From NCBI GenBank assembly GCA_002105175.1, contig MCGE01000018.1, positions 620,001 to 684,000 on the forward strand: a stretch of 64,000 nt of DNA, written 5' to 3'. The stretch is from Absidia repens. Its lineage: Eukaryota > Mucoromycota > Mucoromycetes > Mucorales > Cunninghamellaceae. The translations under genes were made by a program, and so were the position numbers. The number at the start of each line of letters is the position of its first letter. Within the stretch, counting starts at the first letter, position 1. Below the pieces are notes generated by a model, which was given only the letters and a program-made list of their open reading frames with translations, was not told the DNA's origin and did not search any database. Shown here piece after piece: positions 50,507 to 64,000 of the stretch.

Positions 50507-52008
50507 AAGGAAACAAAGCACTTACCAGTTGAAGACAACCATTTCCCTCTTCTCATTCGGCCAAATTCTACGTTTGAGCAATTAATAATGCTTGCGAATA
50601 AACTGTAGTGACATATAGTCATACAGTTAAACCGTCTATCTTTTTTTTTTTTTGAATGAAGCTCCTTTTCAAAAAGTTAATTATATCATCACCAAATTGG
50701 ACAGGTTACTGCAAAATAAAGGAACCCCTTTCCTGCACAAAAAAGAAACCATTTCGATCCCCGCGGTTTCTGATTGGACATGAAATTAAGCTCGGGTCAG
50801 GAGGGAAAATCAAGTCCATTCTTGAATTGGCGGGTCGAATGAAAAAAACATTAGGTTAAATACATATTGACCATATTCGCTAATGATAACTGGATTGTAT
50901 TTTGGTTAGTCTTGTGTTTCTGAAGAAAATTTTACATTCTGATTATCAGACAACCGTTTACAGCAGGTATCTTTGTAGTACAGTGTGCTGTTTATATGTC
51001 AAGTGGACTAGACAAAACGTCGAGCAAGGACCTCCTTGATGTATCGATCTTCCCAAAGAACTTTAAAACAATGTAGGCGGAGACCGAAATAATAAAAAAA
51101 CGATTGCATATATAATATAAAAAACTAGAGGTTCTTTGAGAATATTCATTAACATGGGTTATATATAACAAGGAATTGTTTGAGTTACTTGAAATTTCAG
51201 GTAACAAGTGGATAATTGCAATTCAAAAAGCGAAAAAAAAAGCCCAAGGTAGCTACCGTTAATTGTTCTTCATAATTTATATTTTTCCAATAGCTGAGAA
51301 TACTCAATTTTACTTTATCCTTTGAGTGTGATTAACATGGAAACCACACATAAACAAGTACACTTTCTACAATAAGAGTATCCAGGCACGTGGAATCAGA
51401 TTTGATTTTAACAAAGGGGGCTTTGACCAAGAGTTTTGAAAAAAAAAAGTAAATATGTTTGGACATGAAGATAAATATCATCTGTATTATACTAACATAA
51501 AGTATATTTCATAATAGATGCACTATGGCTGTAGTTTAATATTTATTTAGAAAAGCATTGTAGCATTGTAGCAAGTAAGATAAAATTATGCCTAAACATC
51601 GATCCTGAAGATCTTTCTCGAAAAATGTACAAACACACTGAATGAACTGTAAATTGGTGTTGGACAGTTACTTTTATCGTCAGTTGTGATCTACAAGCCA
51701 AGGACAAATCTGTACTGCAGAGCTATACTACCCGAAGATATTTCTCCACTCGCATACATTCATTCACAATATACACAAATATATACCCGATACACATACG
51801 CAAGGTCACAATATAAAACCAAATACACATAAAAATATGCTAGAGTAGATTTTATTTGTACAAATGTCAAAATAATGAATAAATAAATGATAAATGAATG
51901 TATAATAAACAAATTGGGGATAAAAGGGCTTGTAATAATAGTGGGGTAGTTTTGTAACAACAGGGAAATGCGGGTGATGGATGGGTGGAGGAAGGGGTGC
52001 ATTGTAAA
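50507..52008. other. Intergenic
   Basis: 1.5 kb with no gene recognised. Left part is the likely promoter of the 7TM-like gene; the right part (51,840-52,008) is the 3' UTR of SDHAF1, with TTTATT at about 51851. The middle is AT-rich and featureless. Confidence 0.5.
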
Positions 52009-52366
52009 CTAAACGTGGACATCTTGAATGGTTGGTTTTCGGTATGCTTCCAGTTGTCGTTGTCCTTTTCGTAGCATATATTCGATGGTTGCAAAATCTG
52101 ATTTTTTGATATCGTGTTTCCTGAATTCTTGACGGATGAACTTGTAGAAGTGCGGTCGATTGGCCTATTGATGATAAAACAACATGTTAGAGGGTGGGGA
52201 ATAGCCTGTGTGTACCCTGTGCAGAGGCAGCACCTTTTTTTTTTTCTCTTTTTATCTAACAATAGCTTTATCTTACCTTGGGCTTTTCACGAGCAGCTCT
52301 GAAGCATTCCCTATACATGGAAATAATCTGTTGTTGTAAACCTGATCGCTTCACTGGTCCTGCCAT
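52009..52366 (-). CDS. SDHAF1: Succinate dehydrogenase assembly factor 1 (LYR family)
   Basis: Minus-strand exons 52277-52366 and 52009-52164 give 81 aa. The protein reads MAGPVKRSGLQQQIISMYRECFRAAREKPKANRPHF... (first part shown by motifs only). The RSGLQ start, a Met-Tyr-Arg variant of the LYR tripeptide, FRAAREKP, FIRQEFRKHDIKKSDFATIEYMLRKGQRQLE and a short tail match SDHAF1/Sdh6. This mitochondrial matrix factor helps iron-sulfur cluster delivery to the Sdh2 subunit of complex II. Length fits the family (about 80-115 aa). It would be missed by length-filtered gene finding because no exon exceeds 52 codons. Confidence 0.9.
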
Positions 52367-52379
52367 GGTTTGTCCAAAA

Positions 52380-52410
<31 letters not shown>

Positions 52411-53102
52411 TGAACCAGCCTCCCCCCCCCGCTACTCACATTTGTGGAAAATTGAGCATTCAGATCCCGACAGATAAATTTCATTCGAGTCCTGTCACAT
52501 ACCTCGACTTTCAGTGTTTAAGTTTCAATTGAGGCGAGATGCAAGGTTTTATGGGCGATGGGAAACTGAAAATAAAAGACGCCCTGTTATGATTTATTTT
52601 TTACCCGTCCCAATTTTTTTTAATTTTTTTTTACCTTTGTTGTATGTACCTGTACAAAAAATCATTCACCCCAAACCTTCATCGCTGTCACCTTTTCATG
52701 GTATAAAATTGAGATTGTGATATCCACATAATGGAACTTGACATAGTTTTCACACTGCAATTTCCCCCTCCATTGTTCTCTTCAACCCAAAAATATTGTA
52801 TGTCACACTTCAACTCTGACTTTTATTCCCTCAAAAATCAGCATTCTTTTAAATCACCCACGTGGGTGTCACGTCCTGCACAAATTCCATGATAAAAATA
52901 TTCTGTTCTATTGCCAATAAGAGCAGAATAAGGTTTAAAATAAAGTAAAAAGAAGTAGGATTTTTTATTTCAAACCAATAGGAAAAAACAAACAAAAAAA
53001 AAAAAAACGAAGGGACTGGGTAAAAAGATAACTAAGGATAAATGATAATAAACAAAAGACTAAGAGAGAGAGAGATAGAGAGAAAGGGAGGGGTAAGCCA
53101 TT
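52367..53102. other. Intergenic
   Basis: Promoter side of SDHAF1, with an A run of about 25 at 52376-52402 and a CCCACGTGGGTG palindrome at 52858-52869. The 3' UTR of the next minus-strand gene follows. No gene seen. Confidence 0.55.
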
Positions 53103-54195
53103 TCAATAACGATGATAATGCCGATCGTCATCCATTTCATAGGGTTGAGACATGGAGGTTTGAACCTTGGACCACCGAGCAGCACGACCACCACCCGTGG
53201 TAGCATCCAGATGGTCATCATATTCAAGTTGAGGATTGAAAGCTTCAAAATCGACCGCTTCTCGTTGCTTTTTGGTACGCCGAACGGTCCATACAACAAT
53301 GGCACCCACCAGTATCAGTCCTGCCACACCGCCAATGACGCCGCCAATGATGGATGTTTGTGTTGAGGATAACCCGCCACCGCCAGTTTGATCTGATGCA
53401 ATGGATGAATTGGATGGTGATGAAACACTGACGCTGCTACTGCTGTTGATGCTGCTGCTAGTCGCAATTTGTTCGATGGATGATGTCGGCGACGGCAAAG
53501 AAAATGTGGTGGTCACTGGTGTATTTTCAATTGAAGTTGGCTCGGTATCAGAAGGCGACGGCGGTAAAATCGGGTCACTTGTCGTTGTTGGCGTGTCAAT
53601 TGAGGTTGTTGCATCTTCAGCTTCCGTAACAGTAGGGGTTGCTTCAGTGGTAGCATCATTGGTGGGCGTTTCTTCATCGGTTATTGTTGCTGATGTTGGT
53701 ATTAAAGGAGATTCGACAGGTGTGTCCGTTGGATTTTCCGTTGTATCATCAGAAGGTTCCGGTGGTGGAGTAGTTGCTTCTACTAGTGATGTTGGTGTCA
53801 ATGAGGTATCATCTTCTGTGTTATCCGAATCATTTGTTGTTGTTGGTGGTATATCCAAGTCACCTTGATCGTCACGATTTTGATCCTCTAAAAATGTATT
53901 GAAAAAAAAAAAAAAAAAAAAAAAAAAATCAGGAAAAAAGAGACCCAGCCGGCATTTTAAAAATGGGTCCATTCTATTTTGTATTTACCTGGGCTGGAAT
54001 CTGATAAGGAGAGACACAGAGTGAGTGAGTATCATTTAATAAAAAAAAAGGGAAAAAGTCAATCAACATACCTGATGTATCCTCAGTGTTTTGATCTTGA
54101 GCTTGAACAAGGACAAGTTGGTTAAGGCATAAAATAAAAATTAAGGAAAAAAAAGGCGTTAGAGGTAAACCAAGAGAAGGAACGAGGTAGAGCAT
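53103..54195 (-). CDS. Ser/Thr-rich single-pass membrane protein (Mid2/Skg6-like type)
   Basis: Minus-strand exons 54072-54195, 53989-54000 and 53103-53887 give 306 aa. A signal peptide (LGLPLTPFFSLIFILCLNQLVLVQA) precedes about 180 residues rich in Thr, Ser, Pro, Asp and Glu. One membrane helix, IIGGVIGGVAGLILVGAIVVW, carries the Gly-rich pattern of Skg6/Axl2 TM domains, then RRTKKQR stop-transfer and a 60-residue tail ending RHYHRY. Same plan as the protein at 44.0-45.3 kb, but the stalk is acidic/Thr-rich and the tail lacks poly-Gln. The middle exon is 12 nt (four codons) and keeps phase. A cell-surface or wall-integrity sensor is the best inference. The AATAAA-rich 3' end lies at about 52,940. 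Confidence 0.8.
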
Positions 54196-55277
54196 GATGA
54201 TTATTGGCAAAATTCACTTTTTTCTCCTCTTGGTTTTAAATAATATATAAGTATAAAAAGGAAAGGAAGGGGTAGAGTGAGTGGAGGATTAAAGAGAAGT
54301 AGAGAAAGAGAAAGAGAAAAAGTCGATTATCATCCATTTGTTTTAATTGTAAAAAAAGAACTTTTTTCATTCGGCGACATAGGAGGTTCCTCGACGGGTA
54401 TACTATGATGGTGATGATATAATATTTAATTTTGTTGCTACAATTGTATCATGCGTTATAGAAATCCATGTTGTTATCGTATGGATACGGGTTGATGACT
54501 GTCAAACATATCAATTCTTTATTTAACTTGCAGCAATGATCGATATCATGACCACCACTGGAGCTTTTTTTTCTTTTTTCTTTTTTTTTTTGTTTTTTTT
54601 GTTTTTTTGTAATTAACAACAATTTATCACCGCAATATAGAAGACATTTTGTTTTCATTGTGTTTTTATAATAGCTAGGGAGGTTTGATATGCTGGACTG
54701 ACGGACTGACTTTTTCATGCCAAATTGGTAGAGTATTTTATTTTATTTTTGGACAGCACCTGAAGATTCGATCTCCGATATTGGCATGTTCCTGAAATAA
54801 TATTTTGATTTTCTCGGCTCAACTTTTTACATATTATATTGGTAGAATAGGAGAAGTTATTTTTGGACCTACCGTATCTTAGATCAGCGAGCCACAGTGC
54901 AGTACTGTACTGTACTTCTATGTCGAAAAAAACATGTGCCTGTGTAACGCTATCAACGTTATGGCTTTTTTTAGCTCCTTCGCTCAGGGACTTGATTTTC
55001 TTTTCCTATATGATACTGGTTTGCGCTCCCTTTGCCTTTACAAAAACCCCAACCAGTTCTCATTATCCATTCTTTTTTCATGCCCCTTATGAATTTTTTT
55101 TTTTTTTTTTTCACTCGAGTTCCTCACTGGTTCTGTTTGTTTTATTTTTCTTCTTCTGTTGATTTTTGTTTTCTTTTTGAAATTGCGCTTGTTTTCAAAA
55201 AAAAACATATATCGATATTTAATCCTCCATTATATAGATACTTCTTCTCCACTTCTATCACCTTGTATTTAATATAC
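54196..55277. other. Divergent intergenic region
   Basis: Divergent spacer between the sensor-like gene (-) and the acidic protein gene (+). A GA-rich tract at 54258-54320 and T runs at 54565-54608 and 55089-55110. No gene recognised. Confidence 0.5.
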
Positions 55278-55739
55278 ATGAACACGAATTTTGTTTATCA
55301 CGAACAGCATCAATATGAACATGGTCATTCAATAGCCAACACCTTGCATGCCGAAGAGCTGTATTTCGCTGATTATGATTATGTAATGACTCTGGAAGCC
55401 AATTCCTTTGAACAGCAGCATAATCAAGCATTTTTCGATGACAATCATGATGGCGATAATAATAACGATGGTGATGAACAAATTCTATTGGACGCTGACG
55501 AATATAATGATGGTGATCATCAGGAGGAGGATTTAATAGCAATGGGTATGGAAACGGGTTACAATTATCAAGACGATGCCTTACTAAAATTGATTGTGGA
55601 TGTACAGTCATACTTATGCGAGACCAATGCGGGTGTGGACCGTAATGAATCCCCTCTAGTTGGACTGCAATACAAGATGTACACGTATTTAAAGCAACGT
55701 GTCAATGATATGGGAATTGATATTAATACTTTGGTCTAG
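55278..55739 (+). CDS. Small acidic hypothetical protein, 153 aa
   Basis: Single exon. MNTNFVYHEQHQYEHGH... is rich in Asp, Glu, Asn and His in its first 100 residues (HDGDNNNDGDEQ), followed by a more ordered C-terminus (DDALLKLIVDVQSYL; LVGLQYKMYTYLKQRVNDMGIDINTLV). I do not recognise the family. The start at 55278 is preferred over in-frame upstream codons, which encode T-tract-derived Phe runs typical of a 5' UTR here. The C-terminal helix-like 50 residues suggest a conserved, possibly protein-binding segment. Confidence 0.6.
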   Translation: MNTNFVYHEQHQYEHGHSIANTLHAEELYFADYDYVMTLEANSFEQQHNQAFFDDNHDGDNNNDGDEQILLDADEYNDGDHQEEDLIAMGMETGYNYQDDALLKLIVDVQSYLCETNAGVDRNESPLVGLQYKMYTYLKQRVNDMGIDINTLV

Positions 55740-57888
55740 TCATTATATACTGGAAGTAGCACACCATGTCCCCAACTTACAAGCATCTAATTTATTCGTA
55801 ACCTTCTCACCTGTCCATTTTTATTCAATAGCCGTCAAGTTATACCTATTCTCTTTATTACTTGTATGACTTACCTCTTTAATATATATCTTTAAAAGTT
55901 AAACAGAAAATACCCTTCATACATTCATTTTTGTTATTCTTTATTTTGGCCTACTTCTTTCTTTCGGTCTCCCCTTATTTCCATTTACTGTATTTAAAAA
56001 AGACGATTTAATGCAACACACTCTTTTGAATGATGGTAGTAAAAATCAATTACACGAGCACTGTGTTTTTTTTTTTTTTTTGCTGTCATATTCAATGTTT
56101 TCTAGAGTATCGCTGACAGTTTCCAGAATTGTGCAATTTAAAATACCGACATTTAAGGGAGAGTGGGGTTTTCTTTTTCTCTCCTTGTTTTTTTTAAGTG
56201 GAATAGATGAATGATCAAGATTCAGAACGGTTTATAGTCGACAACTGATTAAAGCATTTTTACACCAAATTATATAAGCCAATATTTGACTGATTAAACA
56301 TTTGGGCTGGAAGGCCGTATTCCTATCACCTTTACACATTTGTCAACCAACGCAATACTCCACCTCAAAGACTATCGGTTTTGATAATTCCTATGTAAGT
56401 TTCATTAAAACTTCTCCGAACCATATTTATTCTCCTGACTCTTCTCTTTTTTTTTGGGGGGGTGTTGGATGGGTGAAGCAAACCGATATGGAAAGGATAG
56501 CTGTCTTGGACTTGATTTTCAAATTTACCGTGTATTGGTCTAGCGGATATTTTATGTTGTACATAGTGCAACTGCAACTGCAACTCTATCTTCTCCTTAT
56601 ATATGATGTTCGGTCAGTACTGGTTGCTCTGAAGAGTTACGAATGACAAAATGGTTCAATGAGGTACGTATCATACCATGATTATTCAGACAGGAAATTG
56701 ACTTCGTCGATTTGACTTAATCATACTTTGCTTACTTTCTTGTAGAGATCAGTAACGATCGCAGGACTACTGGTATGCAGCTCCGCCCAATGAATTCTCG
56801 TCAGTCGCGGCACCACCAGGATGGTTACTGACGCTATTTTTCTTGAATGGCTCTGAAAGACAGCGCAGGGTTATATATGGAAAAGGTGGATTTGTGAAGG
56901 GGTGATCATTCGGCAACTGGTCAGTAAAGACTACTTCTCGTCCCTTGACACGCTACTGTATGGGGTGAATGATGATGATGATCTTCTATTATCTGGCGAT
57001 GATCCTATCCATGTTGACCATGTGTTTGGTATGGAGACAAAATTGTATCAACCACTTCTCTTTATCATTGACGTTTTGGAACATACGACTCTCAACAAAA
57101 TTGGACCACTGGGATAAGTGGGTGGTGGAATATATTGTGACTTGGCGCACTAAAGCTGCTCATCAACAACGTACCGATCAAAGAATATATATATATCTCC
57201 TTCAAACTCACCATCTCTATATCCTCTTCTATTTCCTGCGTGGATCAATTTTTCTCTCCTTTCCATTCTGGGATGTTTATTTCGGCTGATACCATGGCCT
57301 ATGCATCTCCTATAGCTAGCCACTCCCTACTTTTGATTAGCTTAGTTTATCAATATCTATATCAAATACCTTCATCTTCGTCTTCCCCTATTTTTATTAT
57401 TACTATAATTTATTTGACCATTGCTTGACATTTCTTTAATAAAATAACTCTCTTTATGTGTATATTATAAAATGTTGTATTAGTACGCCGAAACTTGGTG
57501 TCGATTTCTTTTTTAGACTGTAAATGGATGGTTTCGCGTGTGCATGTTTTGAGTGACTGTATTGTCGCTGTTATTTTCCCTAATCTATCATCATTCAACT
57601 CTTTCTTTAGCATATAGTCCCTATACATGCATATATTTGTATTTAAAATAAGTATCATAGGCGATTCGCTATGATTCGCAAAAAAAAGTAAAAGATTTCA
57701 ATTAGTGTGTCACCTGTAGCCGGCGCTTTGGTGATCCCACCTACGCGTCCAAGCATTTGACTTGTCACATTTTAATCCCCGGCGACGAATTTTTGTTTGA
57801 TTATATTTTCTTATTTCTTCGCCTTCCTTCTTCGTCTTCTTTTTTTTTTTTCTTCCACAAAAAAATAACAAAATAAGAATCATATATC
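55740..57888. other. Long intergenic region
   Basis: 2.1 kb. The best unexplained frame is 56902-57117 (+), reading HVFGMETKLYQPLLFIIDVLEHT in part; no start context, partner exons or homology I can name. The last 200 bp hold GC-rich sequence (CACCTGTAGCCGGCGCTTTGG) and a CT-rich leader, the probable promoter of the helicase gene. Confidence 0.45.
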
Positions 57889-61618
<3,730 letters not shown>

Positions 61619-62319
61619 ATATCGACAGTTAAGGACATGACGCCATGTCTCGGATTTAGTTTATTTTAGTGAACAGTACTGTATATCCATTTCAGTTAGT
61701 GTATAATTAATTTGTACATATTTTTTTTATTTTTTTTTATGTTTATATCTGGATCAGAAAAATAAAAAATAAAAAAGTCTTGCTACTATGACCGTATTAT
61801 TTCATTTTAATTTGTTTGTGTGGTTTGTGGGCTGATTTAGTCAATTTATTTGTGGAGAAAGGCACGTGTTTATTTTTATTTTACTTTTTGTTTGGGTCCA
61901 AATTTTGGCAAGAGACTGATAGAATTTGGCAACTGTGGGGATTTGAACTGCCCCATAAATTTGAGTTGTGCACCTGTTTTAGAATTTCAAGCTGTGATGA
62001 AATTCTTTCTCGGATGGACCCTGGATTTCAAAATCCGATCTCCAGCGTTAAGCAGAATGAGCATGATGTTAATTAATTATGCAATGTCGATACGGAAGAG
62101 TTGGAAAAATGGGTTCAGTGTGTGACTTAGGGGTGGTAGAATGTGTTGGAAAAAAAACATGACGAAAAAGTGCGATTTGGTTGTTATGATTGGATAGTGT
62201 CAAAGCTGATGGAGTGTTTTTTTGGATGAGTGAGGAGTTTGAAATCCCACGCAATCAAATTACTAAAGGTGAATTCGGCTTGACGCCATTTTTTTTTTCT
62301 CACTTCACTTTCATTCTTC
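61619..62319. other. Intergenic
   Basis: 3' UTR of the helicase gene, with AATAAA at about 61760, then the presumed promoter of the CinA-like gene. GTGGGGATTTGAACTGCCCC at about 61935-61954 looks like a tRNA B box on the minus strand, but no tRNA fold surrounds it. No gene. Confidence 0.5.
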
Positions 62320-63392
62320 ATGACTAAAACCAACTGGACGGCTTCGTGTCTTATTATTGGGGATGAGATATTGTCCGGAAAAACGCAAGATAGTAATTCT
62401 TTTTGTCTCGGTAAGTAATGTTACCTGTAGGTTGTTCGATATTTAAACTTATATCCGTTCTGCGGTTCTTGTTGTAGCTCGATTTCTTTTTGACCTTGGA
62501 ATTGAACTGAAACGCATAGAAGTGGTTCCTGACAATGAGCAAGAAATAGGTGAAGCTGCCAAGCGACTTTCGGCTAACCATGACTTCGTTTTTACTTCTG
62601 GTGGAATAGGTACAGTACGACAAATAACACACTATTAAAAATGGTGTACTGACAGTGCTACTTTTTCATTTATATAGGACCGTAAATCTCAACATGCTCC
62701 CCTTCTTTTTGTGTATGAACTCTTTGGTTTGGAACTCGATTAACCCTCCTTCCCTCTCTCCTCCTTATAGTACGCACGATGATATTACATACTCCTCGAT
62801 AGCAAAGGGATTTGGATTATCAATGAAGCTACATGACGAAACCTGGAAACTAGTACAACAACTCAAAGAACGGCAACAATCGGGTGCTGTCAATTCAACA
62901 AAGGCATCAATTGAAGGATACAAGCGATTGGCAACGTTTCCCTCACCAGGCGAACATATCCGGGCACATGCAAAGATCCCTATACCGGTTGTGGTTGTCA
63001 ACACCAATGTTTATATTTTACCAGGTATTCCCCGACTCTTCCAGGCGCTACTCCATTCTCTCTCTGACCACCTTAAACAGCGCATTGTTGATTCTGGTCG
63101 CAATAGCTATTTTTCAACCTCGACATCCTCGACATCCTCCTCTTTACAGCCATTCTACCGCCGACAAGTCGCCACCAAACAATCAGAAACACTCATTGCT
63201 GATATTTTATCTCAACTTCAAGACGACGTGCAGCGACATCATATCAAAATCGGTAGCTACCCAGTATCAGGTGACTCGAATGGAATCAAGGTTGTCATTA
63301 GCATTGTTGGCAAGGATTTGGGCAAAGTCGATCAAATTACAAAACTAGTAGTGGCTAAAATTGATGGATATCTACTTCCGGCAAAACTTTAG
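62320..63392 (+). CDS. MoaB/MogA/CinA-type molybdopterin-binding-fold protein, with a 4-nt micro-exon
   Basis: Exons 62320-62410, 62478-62609, 62678-62681 and 62771-63392 give 282 aa. The N-terminal MPT-binding fold carries CLIIGDEILSGKTQDSNS, RFLFDLGIELKRIEVVPDNEQEIGEA and FTSGGIGPTHDDITY, as in CinA and the N-terminus of FLAD1-type proteins. The C-terminal part (from about 110) is less conserved but has NVYILPGIPRLFQALL, also seen in CinA. The GGIG-PTHDD motif is only contiguous if GACC (62678-62681) is used as an exon between AG and GT; joining the flanking exons directly shifts the frame. The GPTHDD motif makes that reading strong. No FAD-synthase PAPS-reductase domain follows, so the enzyme activity is uncertain; nucleotide pyrophosphatase or MPT-binding activity is the family inference. 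Confidence 0.88.
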
Positions 63393-64000
63393 TATTAGTG
63401 ATAGCTTATCCCCTCTCCCTCCTTCCCTCTCTCCTCCTCCTTCTACTCCCTTCTCTTCACATGCCTTTTGTTTTACTTGAATAAAATTATGCTTTTATCG
63501 TCTACTTGAATTGACTATATTTTTTGTATCGTTTTATTATCTATTTTTTATTATGTATATAGTATATCCGTTTAACTTTTTTACATTTTGGTGGACTCTT
63601 TTGCAACTTGAATAAAATCATGATTTTAAGATCTACTTGAACTGTCCATATTTTTATATCGTTTTTATTCTATATATATATATACATTTATCCATATATA
63701 TTCCCCATGCTGATGGATACCTTTTCACAACTTGAATAAAATTATGCTTTTACGGTCTACTTGAATTGTCTATATCTTTTGTATCGTTTTGGTTTCACCA
63801 TTCTGACCACTATTCATTGCATGATGTATCGTAACGGTAAATAAATGAATAAGTGGTAAGAACAAGTCTAATATGATGATATTCAATAATATAACAGAGG
63901 CGAAGACAATTGATGGAATGTGTATTTTTTATTCATAAAACAAAATCACGCAAATAAAACATAAAGAAACAGTCAAATATAACTCAAGTCAACAAAAGAG
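63393..64000. other. Terminal intergenic region
   Basis: 3' flank of the CinA-like gene with a triplicated poly(A)-signal unit (separate entry). At 63,920-64,000, TTTTTTATTCATAAAACAAAATCACGC looks like the 3' UTR of a minus-strand gene beyond the window. No coding sequence recognised. Confidence 0.5.
63470..63800 (+). repeat. Three tandem poly(A)-signal-bearing units
   Basis: The block CTTGAATAAAATYATG.TTTT.. followed by TCTACTTGAA.TG.C.ATAT....TATCG starts at 63476, 63607 and 63731 (period about 124-131 bp). Each unit has an AATAAA and a T-rich downstream element, so the gene end appears to have been triplicated. Confidence 0.85.

Noticed and set aside
53401..53868. Plus-strand Val/Gly/Ser-rich frame of 155 aa
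   Set aside because: Antisense of the Thr/Ser-rich stalk of the sensor-like gene; composition artefact.
56302..56646. 114-aa plus-strand frame after the acidic protein gene
   Set aside because: Contains G- and T-run-derived residues and no recognisable domain; not supportable as a gene.
61930..61960. Possible minus-strand tRNA (B-box-like GTTCAAATCCC)
   Set aside because: No acceptor stem, D-arm or anticodon arm can be formed around it. No tRNA or rRNA gene was found in the window.

Overview
The window is nuclear DNA from a filamentous fungus, most likely an early-diverging one (Mucoromycota, probably Mucorales). Three things suggest this. Genes are dense and split by many short GT-AG introns of about 45-130 bp. 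Non-coding DNA is AT-rich with long A or T runs. The gene set mixes fungal families (ENA-type P-ATPase, PDX1/SNZ, Mid2-like wall sensors) with a presenilin, a family absent from yeast and most Dikarya. The genus cannot be read from the sequence.

Layout. 1-8.0 kb (+): 3' end of SMC5, a TANGO2/NRDE protein, repeat copy A, a Rab7-like GTPase with a disturbed P-loop, and MPE1/RBBP6. 8.9-13.0 kb (-): PLP synthase subunit PDX1 and a RING/TRAF zinc-finger protein. 14-24 kb (+): an unrecognised 361-aa protein, an ENA-type cation ATPase, and a presenilin with an N-terminal MYND zinc finger. 25-38 kb (-): Old Yellow Enzyme, a QRI7/OSGEPL1 tRNA-t6A enzyme gene broken by six single-base contractions, a DH-only RhoGEF, a PKA-type catalytic subunit, a METTL21-like methyltransferase and TMEM234. 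39-45 kb (+): 3-phosphoglycerate dehydrogenase, then a Ser/Pro-rich wall-sensor-like protein. 48-54 kb (-): a multi-pass 7TM-like protein with a Gln-rich tail, the SDH assembly factor SDHAF1, and a second Ser/Thr-rich sensor-like protein. 55-63.4 kb (+): a small acidic protein, a Ded1/Vasa-like DEAD-box helicase with three RanBP2 zinc fingers and a GW-repeat tail, and a CinA/MoaB-type protein whose reading frame needs a 4-nt micro-exon.

The genes are not an operon or a biosynthetic cluster; they are housekeeping and signalling genes. The non-coding DNA is structured. At least six diverged copies of one interspersed repeat (A-F) lie between genes. The most complete ones start with a CACGTG/GC-rich box and a pyrimidine tract, followed by a conserved body containing stacked AATAAA-bearing subunits. 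A 10-mer, GGTGTTTAAA, recurs upstream of five genes. The most notable observations are the MYND-presenilin fusion, the zinc-finger/GW-repeat helicase, the 4-nt micro-exon, the repeat family, and the clustered homopolymer contractions in QRI7 plus one in Rab7, which look more like an assembly problem than gene decay. All exon coordinates are hand-derived from splice signals and reading frames.
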